DNA of 64,000 bases from Alentia gelatinosa (GCA_950022655.1 OX465584.1:54392789-54456788), one strand, 5' to 3'; positions 1-12,600 are shown, counted from the first letter of the stretch. Program-made: numbers and translations. The notes: a model not told the origin generated them from the sequence alone.

Positions 1-2230
1 TGTCGGAAATACTCAACGAGTTTGAAGGACGAGGTAAATATTTCCAACTGAAAACAACAAGGAACAGATGTAATTCAAACACACACACTATGCCTCCCTA
101 TTATATTTCTGGAAATCATTTAAAATACCATTTTAAAACAAATCACATGATATGGAGGGACTTGTGAATATTATTTTGTCATTCAGTGACAAACGTTATC
201 CGTACTCCTGGTCAGTAAGAGTGAGACATTCGCTCATAGTTATATGAAAATTGAACGAGCAGGGTTTAGTTTATTTTGATATTTCATTTTAAGTACTTTC
301 ACGCGTATGTAGATGTCTTCTATATTTTCCATTTATGTACAACGGTGGCACTCGAGTACCTTGAGTGATCAATTAAATTTGTATTGCATTTATATATGTA
401 GTGGATTTCTTTGAACTGGGAGAACTTGCCAAAGGGTCTGGTGTAACGCTTATATTTTTTCCCCTGAGCAATAAGACACAATCTCACAATGAAACATTGA
501 AAAATAACCTAAAAGGAACAAAACCAGCGTTCCCTTCACGTTATGTTGAGCATCCCAATGTTAAAAAAACAGGATTTGCCACATACAAGGTGTTATATTT
601 TTGTGTTATTGTTTTTCGAGTGGGAAATATCCAGCATCTGGCTGAAGTAGAGAGTGATATGCCATATGCTTGTTGGCCCAGTACTTCCAGTGTCGCCACA
701 AGTGTCAACGCCGTGTTCTACCTATTCTGGAATTTTTTTAACTTTCATATTCTTCTGATATTGTTCATTGTTGGTATTCATTGAAATTCATAATTGAATC
801 TGCCCAAGGATGTCACCCCTGCTCATAGGTAATCAGTATAAGTTACCACCACTAATGAATTAGAAATGTAAATGGAATATTATCAATATAAATCTGTCAG
901 GAAATCACGATTATAACAGGGAACTACGATTGTAGCCTAATATATTTGGTACTACTTATTTAAGGAAGTGTTATCTTCATTACAGATAATCTTAGTGTGC
1001 ATCATGTTAAGATATATATCTCTGATAGGTGGTACAACATATTTGTCAAAGTATGATCGCACTGCATGTAATTAAAGATAAACTATTGTTAATTCACAAA
1101 GTTGACAGATTTTCCTTGTCCACTTTGATGAGGCCAACTATTTTTAAAGGATATTATATGTGAATCAACTTTATAAAGAAAACTGTAAACTAGTTTTGTA
1201 TATACAAATAAATCAAATCAAAGAAATTCTCCAGTTCTTTAATTAGTTATCATTTTGATCTAAAACTGCACACAAATTCTGAAAAGAATTTAATAACCAT
1301 ACACATAAAATCAGTCAATCACATCATCGGATATAGAGGTCCGAGTCCACCTATAGACTTTGCATTACATACCAGGTGGGTGCTTAACAATATTTGCAAC
1401 CTCTCCGTCCTTTTTATACCTTGTAGGCTATTAAAAATGTTGGGCCTTTTACTGGTAATAGGTCAAGCATTATAACGGTGATCTAAAGGCGGTGCTCCAC
1501 TGCACCGATTCTTGTTCTCCACTCATTCTCCAGCTGAATAGGTCTTATTCTAATCGCTGGTGCTACTCCACTAGCGTTGTACTACCGCAAGAATGTTTAT
1601 TTGTTAATCTCTCCTTCATCGGCACTCGATTGGAGGTCTTGCTCCACTGGGCTCTATTAACACAACTGCAGAGGTCCCCATGATCGGGCGCCGATTTTCA
1701 CATCGTCTGGTGGATTTGGCATTGATCGGGGCAGTCCGCCATGTTGGATTTGTATGAGAGGTGGGCAACAGCTCATCAGATATCCACTGAATGATGCGAT
1801 TAACGGAATATTGAAGGTAAATAAAGATAAGGGTTGAGGTTATGAATGTGTATGGTACACTCTGTTGCTAAAATTCTGCGCAAACTACCGCAACTGTCCA
1901 TGTTTTATGTCTGCTCGTGGGCTTGCGGATTGCGGGTATCGCCCCTCATGTTGACTGAGTCTATTGAGGTATTGACTGGGAAGCAGTCAACGCCAGAGCC
2001 GCATTGCATCAAACCTACCGACCATATTTGATTTTTTTGTCATTCTTCCCCGCATTGTGAGCATTGAGAACAGGGGAGTTGCCTCCGAAGGGGGTGAAGG
2101 TAGCATGGACAATGAAACAACTAGTCATAAACCAGTAAAAAAGCAGTGGACATCTACTGCCATTGGGTGACAATGATCGGTGCCCTAGCTCCACTGTAGC
2201 TCCTCTGCCGGCAACTAAAGCCGGCAACTA
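1..2230. other. Unassigned AT-rich DNA with one open frame
   Basis: No recognisable gene or repeat family. An open frame runs from 401 to 784 on the plus strand (127 codons). Its middle part is polar, and it contains a pyrimidine-rich AG near 467 and an AAG|GTGTTA donor-like site near 590. It could be an unrecognised exon, but no domain is visible and chance is equally likely. 785-1320 is plain AT-rich sequence and 1320-2230 is mixed composition without a clear feature. Confidence 0.3.
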
Positions 2231-2520
2231 AAGGCCAGTCTCACTGTGAGTGGGGGGCTTGCGATCTGATACCTCCAGTCTGAGACTGGAGGTTCCGGCT
2301 TGCGTACCGCATGTACCTCGGATTGCAAGTTATCATCGATTCTGTGTGTGGACTACCCCTGCTTGCGACTGGAGCGCTTGCGATTTTAGGTACATCAGTA
2401 CATCTAGCCTCATACTGGGCATACCAAATATCAAACATGTTTGATATTTAAAAAACGCTTGCGATCTGGGGTACATGAGGTATGCCCAGCCTCAGAATGG
2501 GTGTACCTTCAGGCAGATGT
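2231..2520. repeat. Cluster of short inverted repeats
   Basis: Contains GCTTGCGATCT twice, an almost perfect 21-bp palindrome at 2272-2292 (arms CCTCCAGTCT/AGACTGGAGG), and a perfect 24-bp palindrome at 2426-2449 built on ATATCAAACATGTTTGATAT. GGTATGCCCAG-type sequence near 2480 recurs at 5226-5322, so similar sequence lies on both sides of the gypsy relic. Confidence 0.5.
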
Positions 2521-2539
2521 CGGTCCTCTTCAGTTCTGG

Positions 2540-3575
2540 TCACACCCTCAGACACTGAAAATCTTTCTCGGACATCACATTTGCCTGGGGTCCGCTGTCA
2601 ATCTCCAGATTCATCTCTGTGCCATTGACATGAAGCGGAACGGTCCAATCTTCTCTTTTCTCCAGATGAATAGAATCAACTGACATCTCGTCACCTTCTA
2701 CTTCTAGTGATCCCATAAACGGTTCTTCTTCCTCACTACACTCGGATGACTCATACTCAACCTCATGCACTGGCTTTGTTGGGCAACATCGTGCAAAGTG
2801 GTCACTCTTCTGGTCCTGCGTTGGGCAACCTTTTCCCTTATAGTGCAGTAGATTGCAGTTACTGCATCATCTTCCTGACTTCTGCGAGCTACTCTTCTGC
2901 CAGCCTGACTTCTGCAAGCTGGACTTACGTCTGCTGGTATCCCCTTCTTACTTCCTGTCTTGCTTAGGCCTTCTGCTGTCGTTCCTCTTGTGTCTTGACA
3001 TGGCATGTACGCCTGATGCTGCCATCGCTGGTTTTAGCTCTTTGGGGCCCTGTTTCGCTGTCTCTGCAGGCCAAGGATCGCTCCGCAGATTCTAAGGCTA
3101 GCAGCTTCTCGCACTGGACATCACTTTATTGACCTACTACAAGCCAATCTCTGATGAAATCATTCTTTTAAGTCTCATATCTGCAGTCAAGGGCGAGAGC
3201 TTTCAGTCTCATCACGCAGTGACTTGAGCTTTAGTCTCCAGTTTGTGCACACTGGTTAAACGTGTACCTATTCAGGATGATGTTTTCCTTTGATCTGCAG
3301 TATGCGGCAAATTTTTCCGAGATGGTCTTGTACGTCCATGCAGTCTCTCCTCTATCAGCATCGTATGTGAAGGTGTTGTACAACTCGACACCTTCAGGCC
3401 CTATGCAAGACTTCATACATGATACCTTAAACTTGTCTTCCTTGTCATCCTTTCCATCTGTCAGCGTGAAGTACCAGAACTCAAAACTCTGCAGGAAAGT
3501 CTTCCAGTTCTGGTGGACGTTTCTGCTTAAACTCAAATGTCGTGGTTTGTCGACCAGCTTCATCACAATCGCCAT
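2540..3575 (-). pseudogene. Ty3/gypsy gag-protease relic
   Basis: This is a decayed retrotransposon gag-protease region read on the minus strand. The frame from 3575 to 3231 matches the gypsy Gag core, including GPEGVELYNTFTY followed by KFAAYCRSKENI. After a stretch with stops and frame changes (3230 to about 2870), a CX2CX3HX5C zinc knuckle followed by a second Cys-rich segment is readable near 2866-2785. The same frame continues into an aspartic-protease segment with DSGPQANVM (2770-2540), where families usually have DTGA. The stops make it non-functional. Its orientation is opposite to the pol fragment next to it. Confidence 0.75.
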
Positions 3576-3837
3576 CTTTGTGTATCATCTCTGATGTGAC
3601 TTGCAATAACTTGAAATTTCCACTCACAACGCACTTAAGTGGCATCTCCAGATCACACTGCCCAGCATAGGACTTGAAAATCTATCTTCAATGTTTTTTC
3701 TAGAATCTTCTCAAATTCCCAAAATGTTCTCTCCACAGTAAATCCTCACAACAACCCAGATACAGAATTTCAAACTTCTTGCTAATGCTGATACCATTGT
3801 AACAGAGGGCTTTAAGTTTCTTCATTGGTTTGTATCA

Positions 3838-4790
3838 TGGCCTTACTCTTGATAAATGTGAGTTCCAGAAGAATGAGCTTGGGTATGTCTTTTTTTTAAT
3901 TTTTTTTTTTTTTATTGATCAAAAGAACAGTTCTGCCCAGGGCAGATCTTCCACTGTCTTGTGGATTCACATATAGGCGAGTTACATAAAACACAACCAG
4001 GATAAGGATGATGAGTAGTTACACAAATGATACAAGTCTCATAACATTATTAGCTTGACACAAGCGGAATGGAGATAACAATCAACATCCTCTCTAGCGA
4101 AGGAGTGAAACCGAACCCGAGGAAAGTCCAGGGGATTGTCGAGATGCCCCAGCCAGAAAATGTAAAAGACCTACAATGTGTGATGGGCATGGTAAACTAC
4201 CTTGGTGGCTTCCTGCCAAACCTGTCCTCCAAAACTCAACAACTGAGGCAGCTTCTGGTGAAGGATAATGATTGGCAATGGACTGCCAATCACGACATGG
4301 AGTGGTCAGGCATCAAGAAGATGATGATGCCAGCGCCTGTTTTGCAACACTACGACAGCCAAGCACCCATGAAGGTTTCATCTGATGCTTCGATAAGCGG
4401 TCTGGGCGTGGTTTTGTCACAACTAGTTCAAGGTCAGTGGCTACCTGTAGCCTATGCCTCAAGATTGTTGACCTTGGCTGAAAATTACACCCAGATAGAA
4501 AAGGAGCTTCTTGGAATAGTGTTCCCGTGTGAACGTTTCCACAATTGCAACTAGGGACCTTCGTTTCTGGCAGAGACAGAACACAAGCCGTTTATTGCCA
4601 TTTGGCCGAAGCCTCTAAACCAAGCCACCCCGCGTCTTCAGAGACTGTTGCTTCAGCTACAGAAGTACGACTTCAAGTTGGAGTTTGTTCCAGGCAAGCT
4701 GCTTATCACAGCCGACCACCTGTCCCTTTCGCCACAGCCCCAGGCACGTCCACCAGAGTCAGACAGGCGACCCGCTCCAAGTAGTAGTCA
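3838..4790 (+). pseudogene. Ty3/gypsy pol relic (RT C-terminus and RNase H)
   Basis: Plus-strand pol fragment of a Ty3/gypsy retrotransposon. The end of the reverse transcriptase is readable at about 3838-3893 (LDKCEFQKNELGYV). It is interrupted, then resumes at about 4070 with SSEGVKPNPRKV and continues through GMVNYLGGFLPNLS into the RNase H domain (VSSDASISGLGVVL, then YTQIEKELLGIVF). A frame change near 4550 separates this from the RNase H end (KPLIAIWPKPL, KYDFKLEFVPGK). No integrase is present before the polypurine tract at 5082, so the 3' half of pol is deleted. It is a dead relic in the opposite orientation to the gag fragment at 2540-3575. Confidence 0.8.
3894..4069 (-). mobile_element. 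Poly(T)-headed insertion inside the RT relic
   Basis: About 175 bp beginning with long T runs (3894-3915) separates two parts of the reverse-transcriptase frame. The T run suggests a retroposed sequence with a poly(A) tail read on the minus strand. No clear target-site duplication was found and the source is unknown. Confidence 0.45.
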
Positions 4791-5081
4791 GAGATGCTGG
4801 AAACCCCCAGGGAAGAAATGTTCCTGCTGGTGTTGATAGGTGAGATTTTGAATCAGCCTTTCTAGCTTAGTTCTTTTATAAGTATTATTCCAATAATTTA
4901 CATTCATCTGGAAGAAGGACTTGACGTGGTGCAGAAAAGAACACTTTATTGACCAATTGGAATATGAGTTGAAAGTTAAGCATTGTTGGCTACCTGTTCT
5001 AAAAAACCCATTGATTCCCATCTAAAGTTGAACCTTCTTTCAGTATGGGGGAAATGTATTATGAGACTCTTTAATTTCCCT

Positions 5082-5223
5082 AAAAAGGGGAGATGTATCG
5101 ATACCACGTTGTCCACTGACGTCATGTATAAAGAATTTAGAAACCTACATCTGGGCTTCGCCCTCCTATCATGAAGTAGTAAACCTGTGTCAGTGTTCCC
5201 TCTCTGGCGATCTAATCAATACA
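5082..5223 (+). mobile_element. Polypurine tract and putative 3' LTR
   Basis: AAAAAGGGGAGA at 5082-5093 looks like the polypurine tract that primes plus-strand synthesis. It is followed by a TG...CA segment of 130 bp (5094-5223) with a TATAAA-like box at 5128-5133. Position downstream of the RNase H relic and matching orientation support a short 3' LTR. No second LTR copy was found in the window, so this stays tentative. Confidence 0.45.
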
Positions 5224-5225
5224 CC

Positions 5226-5322
5226 AGGTATGCCCAGTCTCAGGCAAGCAGGAAACATGCAGTCTACACAGTGCGTTTTGCTGCGTTGCGATCTTGACTT
5301 GATCTCAGACTGGGCGTACTGG
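5226..5322. repeat. Foldback repeat
   Basis: The arms GGTATGCCCAGTCTCAG and CTCAGACTGGGCGTACT are inverted around about 60 bp. The arm sequence is related to the repeat cluster at 2231-2520. Confidence 0.5.
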
Positions 5323-5339
5323 TACTTATGTTTCTAGAA

Positions 5340-6225
5340 TCGCACAGTGTGGACTGGGCTTATGCCCCGATCGACCCGCGACCAACGATTGCCCCTCAGT
5401 TGCCACCCAATCTCCATCGACTTCCGGTTTGATATCCCCTCCGAATTCCCTTATTGCTGGTGAATACAAAGCGCTGTCAGAGTGTAAAATAGGGGAAAAC
5501 TCTAGTAATCTACTTTAAAATGTATAATTTACACATGCATTAGTTAATAAAGTTATTCACATTATCCAGACATGATTTCAACGTGCCAACTTGAAGAAAA
5601 TCATTGTTTCAATGATTTGTTGACATCGCGTTCGGAGGCTAAACTGAGGCTCTCACACAATCACTTGATCTAAAACTGCCACTGATTTTTTAGGAGAGAT
5701 TTTTTGGAAAACATAAAACTGCCAGGGAGGTTTGATTTTTCGATAGATTGACATAAGAGTTACTAAACACATCCTCACATATCAAATAATATCCGAAATG
5801 AATGTTTGAATTCGCCATAGGTTTAACACTGTGTAGGTTCCTTGCCTAGATGGCCGCGGAGGCGTTTCGAAGCGCCACCTACTTCCAGGCTGACTCGACG
5901 AATACGCTCCGCTTGTAGTGGAACACCTCCTTTATTTGGATAACTACGGTACCGGTAGCTATTCTTCTACGCTTCCACCGAGCCCTACTATCATATGATC
6001 TGGTTGCTGCGAAAAATTTCTGCCTGGTCCTCTTGCCTATGAAACAGTGAAATGACTTTGTAGGCCCCCTAATAGAGCCTCCAGAGGTTATTAAACTCCC
6101 GATTATCGCCCCGGGTAAAGCAAAGTTCCGCTCCCGATTGACTGGCCACACTACGAAAACATGAACCACAGGTTTCTATTTCATAATTGGAGAAACTGAA
6201 TATAATTTCGGAATCCCATGTAGAA
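5340..6225. other. Unassigned region
   Basis: No gene or repeat recognised. Composition is mixed. Short frames at 5879-6251 on the minus strand show no domain. Confidence 0.3.
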
Positions 6226-7445
6226 ATAGCTGAAATTTCCATTTCTGGCATCAGATTTCAATTTGAAGATTTCTGAAAACCGTTAAACTGCATTAATTCT
6301 GGGTTACCGGTAAAGGGTCTATCACCATACAACGTCGGTAATCAGCAAAAACCGGAACTTGCAAACAGACTGGATTACGGGATACCTCAATAGGGTCTAT
6401 AAGCATTTTTTATGTAGGCTATCCAGTATTTACATTTAGTATTATAACAGTTACATTATAGTGATTAATGGCATTAAATTGACAAAATATGCATATTAGA
6501 TATCAGTGATACAACTGATAAATACTATTCAAGCATGTATATAGACCCTTGACTCATCCGCGGGCGCATGGCAAAATGGCGGCCGCGCGTGAGTTTCCGG
6601 TTTCGGACCCGGCCGACGCCATTGTTTGTTTTGATCATAACACAGCTCTAGGAGCAGGATATCGCTGAATAAAAGACATGTCAACAGCTAGAATCGATTA
6701 TATTTAAAGAAACTAGCTTGTTAGAAAAGAGAGACTTATTTCTTCTTTTCTAACAGGAAGCTTTTGACAGTGCAGCCTGTCCGCCGATTTTGTCAGCTGC
6801 TTGGCATAGCTGGTATAAAAATTATCCACAAAATGGGTTTTGCCTATTCTAAACACATGACACCTATTTTGGATAATTAGATATTACTTTAAGGATTATC
6901 TGTAATGTATATTGATAACTCTAATGGCCCAGAAACAATATAAACAGTAGAAATTACTACAAAGTACATGAGCGAAAATAGGTGATTTTTCCCCATGCCT
7001 TCAGAGTTGCCACTGTCGCTGAGTTTTATTTTTTTTAAATCATTTTATTTATCCTGGATAAGATAAGGCAAATACATGCCTGTTTACAATCAGGTCCAGC
7101 CATCGTACTTGTAATTAGAATCGTATGATGTCTATACTAGCCATGGTCACACAACCATAATACTGACTTATTAACTCTTACATCTCTAATCACTGAAATT
7201 GTGGATCATGGGCTGCTGCCTATGACATTATTCAAAATAGCAAAAACTTCCTCCAACACACAGATTAATTCGTTACCTACAGAAGATCCCTCAAATATAA
7301 AACCAAATATGGGATAGGCTGTACAGGGAAATAATCATTAATTGCACTTGTAAAATATTGCAATCTTTGACAATTTGTATGAAAGCCAGTATCAAAAATG
7401 CAATAATATCAGAATATCATATTCTAGTGCACTTTTGGACACTCT

Positions 7446-7742
7446 ATCATCTGTGATATCAATGTTCTATTACCTCAGGAAATATCTATCACCACTCTGC
7501 AATATAAGTATCATGTAAATTGTCTTGAAGTACCTAAGAAGATAGGATGGTTATTTCTATAGGTCATCTTGATACATTTTTCATTAAATTACTGTGAAAA
7601 CACACAAGTAAAATGTTTTGATATTTTTACCTAACAGATTCCGATTTTCAAACTATCATGGGAAATCTTAGCCTAGGCAGAGGTATATCATATGTATACC
7701 GACAAATAGACTAGAGTCTTAGCTTTTTAACAATGCTTGATT
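7446..7742 (+). repeat. Direct duplication, copy 1
   Basis: This unit, including CCTAAGAAGATAGGATGG and TTTTTAACAATGCTT, is repeated in the same orientation at 8254-8521. Similarity is clearly visible along about 270 bp with small indels. Confidence 0.65.
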
Positions 7743-7774
7743 AAGGTCGGTGACCTACAGGTTTCAGTAGTACA

Positions 7775-7925
7775 CATTTACTATATTCTGTGAAGGTTTG
7801 GAGAAAATGACATGGGATTTACTATGTGAAAATTAACTTTTAAATTTGTCTAGACATTATATCATAATGTTGTTGTCATAATATCGATCTCTAAAACAAA
7901 AGCCAGCACAGTCATCTACGACTAC
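7775..7925. mobile_element. Diverged interior of the TTAA inverted-repeat family
   Basis: GAAAATGACATGG-TTTACTATGTGAAA followed by the ATCTCTAA...AGC(A)C block resembles the interiors of the TTAA-flanked elements at 25690-26172 and 60822-61289. Termini are not preserved. Confidence 0.4.
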
Positions 7926-8253
7926 CCAATATGGTTAATATAATAGGGTGGTTGTTATATGTCAGCCTTCTTTATTGAGTTTGTATGATATCATAAATCC
8001 CTTAACAATTAACTTAAAAACTCAAAATAAAGATCAGTAGATCAGTAGAAAGTTTATATTAAGATTTTTGACTGGTTTCCCACAAGTTGAAGCCACTATG
8101 GCATGGCATGTACATAACAATGACATAATGTATATTTTCATCTACTAAACCCCTTTTAATTTTAGAAATATTCACAGAGAATATTTCTATTTGTTTCATG
8201 TACCTTAATGATTTTATGATTCAGAAAATCACATTTTTAGTATTCTGGACTAT

Positions 8254-8521
8254 TTGTCATCTGTCAAAATGTTTCATTACCTAAGGAAATATCTGTCACA
8301 GCCTGGCAATATAGATACCATTTCATTCGTATTGAACTACCGAAGAAGATAGGATGGTAATTTATATAGGTCATCGCGATAGATTTTTCATGAAATTCCT
8401 GTAAATACAGGAAGGTAACATTTGTTAATGCCATAATGGGAAATTTTAGCCAAAGCATAGGTATCTACTATGCATATCAACAAATAGACCAGAGTCGTAG
8501 CTTTCCAACAATGCTTTACTT
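8254..8521 (+). repeat. Direct duplication, copy 2
   Basis: Second copy of the unit at 7446-7742, spaced about 810 bp start to start. It carries CCGAAGAAGATAGGATGG and ends with CCAACAATGCTT. Confidence 0.65.
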
Positions 8522-9660
8522 ATAAAGATCCGCCTGTTATTCACAACGCAAGAACAATTTTCATTTTCCGACTTAGAAAAATATATTATAAAGTGGAGTA
8601 GAATGCTATGGTTTACATTTGTCAGTACCCAAGTGGGCGTTACACAAACACACTGACAACCACAGCTGTTTTTGTAAAAAAAAAAGAGAAAAAGACGCAA
8701 TTCGCCATCAAAAATTCATATAATCGGAAATCCGATGCCAGAAATGGAAATTTCAGATGATTTTACACCAGAAAGCCAAATTACAGGCAGTTTCTACGGG
8801 TAGAAGTCGGGAAACCGGCGATATACGGCCATTGTTTACATTGTCGGACTACTCGCACTGCAACCGGAAACTCACGGAGCGCAGGAATTCTGGGATACCG
8901 TACAGGGGTCTATTGAGTATGACTGACCGACCTGCAGAGGAGGTGCACAGCGCAGCGCCCTCTGCAGGGCTGAGCGATAATAGAGAACCAAAACAAAACG
9001 CTCCGAACACTACGACCTACTGCTTCTTAACTGACACAGAATCACTTGTATAGACGTTGTTTTCAAAGTTATAGAGAAATTGATACAACCAACATGTCCC
9101 TAACACTTTTTTTTATGGTCCCATTGCCTGTTTTAGGAATGTCATTACCTATAAATTATGTAAATTGATATGGATTTCATTTGACAGTTGACTGAGACTT
9201 TCTTACTGAAACATGGTTAATTGGTTTAACTTTGAACTTCTACTGCATACAAACTACTGAAGTTCTATCAGAGACCTTTTGATGTATTGATAGAGTGATA
9301 TTTAATATATATAAAAACACCAAAGAACTCAATAGCACCTCAGGCTTTATGTTGGTTTTGTGTCTTGGAATACAGCCTATTTAACCCAAAATAGTGTACA
9401 TATGTATACTATAGTAGGTAGGTCTAGAGTAGTGGAGTGTATTATCGGCACCTTAAGACTATATGTTCTATAAAATGCCTGGAAACCGTTCTTTGCACAT
9501 CATGATAGCGAAATATGGTTAACAAGACAATATTGTAGATATTTAAGGAGAATTCAGTGCAAAATTAACAGAATTGAAGGGAGCAGCCATTGCTTTATAT
9601 TGCCATGTATAGGCGTGTATTATCGGCCCCCTTTCACTCTATTCACGGTATTTGTCGGGA

Positions 9661-9894
9661 AGTATGGGTTAGTCAGTATGGGTCAGTCAGTCTGGGTCAG
9701 TCAGTATGAGTCAGTCAGTATGGGTTAGTCAGTATGGGTCAGTCAGTCTGGGTCAGTCAGTATGAGTCAGTCAGTATGGGTTAGTCAGTATGAGTCAATC
9801 AGTATGGGTCAGTCAGTAGGCTATAGGTCAGTCAGTATGGGTCAGTCAGTGAGGGTTAGTCAGTATTGGTCAGTCAGTATCGGTTAGTCAGTAA
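9661..9894 (+). repeat. 14-bp minisatellite, block 1
   Basis: Tandem units of the form GTATGGGTCAGTCA, about 16 copies. Variant order (ATGGGTT, ATGGGTC, CTGGGTC, ATGAGTC) repeats as a 56-bp higher-order unit in the first half. A run of 12 G follows at 9895-9906. Confidence 0.9.
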
Positions 9895-9949
9895 GGGGGG
9901 GGGGGGGTGTGTCCACTACGCTATCGACGCGGCCCGACGCGCTACAACG

Positions 9950-10047
9950 CGAACTGACGCGAGCCGATAAAAAAAACATATCGTAGAGGGTCTACGACAA
10001 TCGATCATGTATCGATATGGTAATTTTGTATCGGCTCGCGTCAGCGT
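9950..10047. mobile_element. Short foldback inserted in the minisatellite
   Basis: The arms AACTGACGCGAGCCGATA and TATCGGCTCGCGTCAGCGTT flank about 60 bp. It separates the two minisatellite blocks, suggesting insertion into the array. Confidence 0.6.
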
Positions 10048-10066
10048 TGGTGGGTGCCCGGTCTAA

Positions 10067-10290
10067 GGGTCAGTCAGTGTAGGTCAGTCAGTATCGGTCA
10101 GTCAGTATCGGTCAGTCAGTATCGGTCAGTCGGGACCAGTCGGTCGGGACCAGTCAGTCTCTATTGGTCATTCAGAATTGCTCAGTCTGTATTAGTCAGT
10201 CAGTATAGGTCTGTCATTATTGATCAGTCTGTATTTGTCTGTTGGTGTCAGTTAGTCAGGGTCAATCAGTCGGTATTTGTCAGCCATTAT
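10067..10290 (+). repeat. 14-bp minisatellite, block 2
   Basis: Continuation of the GTATCGGTCAGTCA array, more degenerate toward 10290. Confidence 0.85.
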
Positions 10291-10879
10291 TGAACAAACT
10301 TTATCAAGAAAACGCCTCAAGTTATGTGGTCGTTTGTTAGAATGACAGGCCGTTTTATAGAATAACATAAACATTTTCAGCTGGTTTAAGCTATTCATGT
10401 CACCTGGTCAAGTTATATGTGTACACGTTTTATTATTCAATAGCTGCTAAATCTCTTCTAGCAAATCAAAGGGTTTATTTTATGAATGATTGCAGAAAAT
10501 TAAATTTTCAACAATTTTTTTATGAATCTAAAGGTAACATCACTGTCAGTGCCTATTGTAGAAGAAAGAGGGAAAGTTAGTACATTTCTCCCACTACAGA
10601 AACACCCACAAACACAGTACATCATGTTCCGATCTTAATATGTTGTGAAAAATGAGTCTTCTCTTTATAAAAATACAGGTTATGTGGTCGTTTCATAGAA
10701 TGACAGGCCGTTTCATAGAATGACAAACGACCTCGACTTCCTCACGTGATCTGGACCCATGCGATCCTAGAGGGACTGTTGATACCCACGACCCATGACG
10801 ATCTCTGGTGGTTGTTCCTAGAAGCGAATCCCTTCCGAGCCTATATTTATATAAACTCTCTGCGAGGATTTACATTTCT
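10291..10879. other. Interior of the 2768-bp element, no gene
   Basis: AT-rich sequence in which TTATGTGGTCGTTT...AGAATGACAGGCCGTTT occurs twice (about 10321 and 10680). No reading frame of note. Confidence 0.4.
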
Positions 10880-11034
<155 letters not shown>

Positions 11035-11711
11035 CGTTGCTGGTCTATTTGGTCAAAATCTAGAATGACTATAGGTAGGGAGGGGGAACTATTATTTGGC
11101 CAATAGTCAGAATGAATCTAGAAGTTTCTGATTCATTTAGTCAACATTTAGGATGGTGTGGAGATAAAACTAGTTTTGGGTCAATACAACAATAGCCAGA
11201 ATGATTATAGAAGTTGCTGGTCTAATTTTTGGGTGTCTGGGGGACACTCATGGTTTGAGAAAAGTTAGAAACTAGTCTCTACACAAATATATACAGGAAA
11301 AAACATATTTCTCACAGTGATGAATTTATGTTTTCCTTGTGAGAAAGGTAGATGAGATGGGTATGTGGAAGGACAAATTTATATGGATACAGTGACAGAA
11401 ACCAAGTATGAATTAATGTTTACATGAGCGATAATAGGGGTATCTCTCAGTTACCAGGTGATTTCAATCATAAAACATAAGAGATTGACATCAAGTAAAC
11501 TCTGGCTACATTGTATAAACATATACAGATGTGATCTGAGTCTTGCCTATCACTGTCAGTAACTTAGAACGTTTTTTGTGTGGGTTAGTGTAGGAGCTCT
11601 TTCCTCCTCGCTGGCATGTTTGAAAGTGGCGCCGTGAGGCAGCCGCGATCGCATATATGGGTCAGGTCGGTATAGGGGGCGCTGCGCTGTGTACCTCCTC
11701 TGACCGACCTG

Positions 11712-12485
11712 TATAGTTTCGCCGGAAGAGGACAGTATTTTGTAGACCACAGATTTTCGCATGACACCGGGAAACCAGCGTATCTGTAGTGTGACCAACT
11801 TCCACCAGACGGCGTGCCCATACTTCAAGTTGTTGCAACGTGGTCGGTAACTGTCTATGTGGTGAATGGTTATTCAACAAACCACCAGGTGGCAAACTAG
11901 ATCGTATTACTGAATTCCTGCAATGGCAAATCAATAATATATCAAACGTTAGCTGTAAATCCCTTTCTGAGATAAAGGCTGATTATGTTTCAGAGTCATC
12001 AAAAATGCTAACGTAACGTATTTCGCAAAAGTCCCCCCAACTGCCCCGCTGACCTAGTTCCGACTTTCAGGAGAACGGATCCATTTTTGTTATTTCTAGG
12101 TCACGAACGCTGAACCTACTCTAAAGTTAGAATACACTGTTTATTTGCTACATCAGTCAGTAGTAAAGTAAGACATGGAGGTGAATATAGTCTAAATGCA
12201 TATACATAGCTATCTCATGTGTTTTTAATTTGGGAGTTAAAGTGAGTTGGTCGCACAGTCGCTCATGTATCCTCCCACCCCTCTGGCATGCTTGATAGAC
12301 TCGCGCGCCAAAATAGAACAGAATGTTGCAGCAGCTGAACCCGCTGTCCTTGCGATGTGCCAAGTTCGAAAGGAGATAAAATGCCTACCTACTAAAGAGG
12401 GAACCCCAGACCGCACAAAAGGTCCCATAAGAGTGGGAACTACGAAGGTATATGTTACTGTCACTTAAAATATTATTCTGAGACA
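11712..12485. other. Region upstream of candidate exon 1a
   Basis: Mixed composition with no strong repeat. The last 250 bp before 12486 could be 5' UTR and promoter of the candidate first exon, but no TATA box or initiator is convincing. Confidence 0.3.
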
Positions 12486-12600
12486 ATGACGAAGTTCCAA
12501 GTTAGCCCTGCAGACGACAACTGCGTGGAGAGACAAACTTCACAAACTTCAAATGCATCCGGAGAAATGGAACTCCAAACTGTTGATCTCCATGACCCAG
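12486..12600 (+). CDS. Candidate alternative first coding exon of the KCC gene (1a)
   Basis: Encodes 38 residues starting MTKFQVSPADDN, then stops at a consensus donor (CCAG|GTAGGT). The opening pattern M-x2-F-x-V-x-P-x-D resembles the short alternative N-termini of vertebrate KCC proteins. The rest is polar (Thr, Ser, Gln, Asp), as expected for a disordered cytosolic tail. The ATG has A at -3. The exon ends in phase 1 (115 nt). The acceptor-like AG at 29421-29422 leaves GA before the ATG of exon 2 and would restore frame, giving Gly-Met-Ser. That join and the 17-kb intron are inference. It could instead be the first exon of an unrelated gene. Confidence 0.5.

Larger units (their letters stand above)
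6226..8934. repeat. Diverged repeats in inverted and direct orientation
   Basis: Sequence around CTGAAATTTCCATTTCTGG at 6230-6258 recurs inverted at 8732-8756. A CCGGAAACTCACG block associated with GGGATACC and AGGGTCTAT is present at about 6345-6405 and 8862-8918, and inverted at 6538-6600. This suggests an old composite element. The ATGGCGGCC at about 6575 lies in one of these copies and is not called as an exon. Confidence 0.4.

Noticed and set aside
6565..6600. ATGGCGGCCGCGC followed by GTGAGT, looking like a short first exon
   Set aside because: It lies in a repeat whose copies at 6345-6405 and 8862-8918 share the GTGAGTTTCCGG part without the ATG. No continuation was found.
9661..10290. 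Possible CRISPR-like array
   Set aside because: Units are contiguous 14-mers without spacers, in a eukaryotic context.
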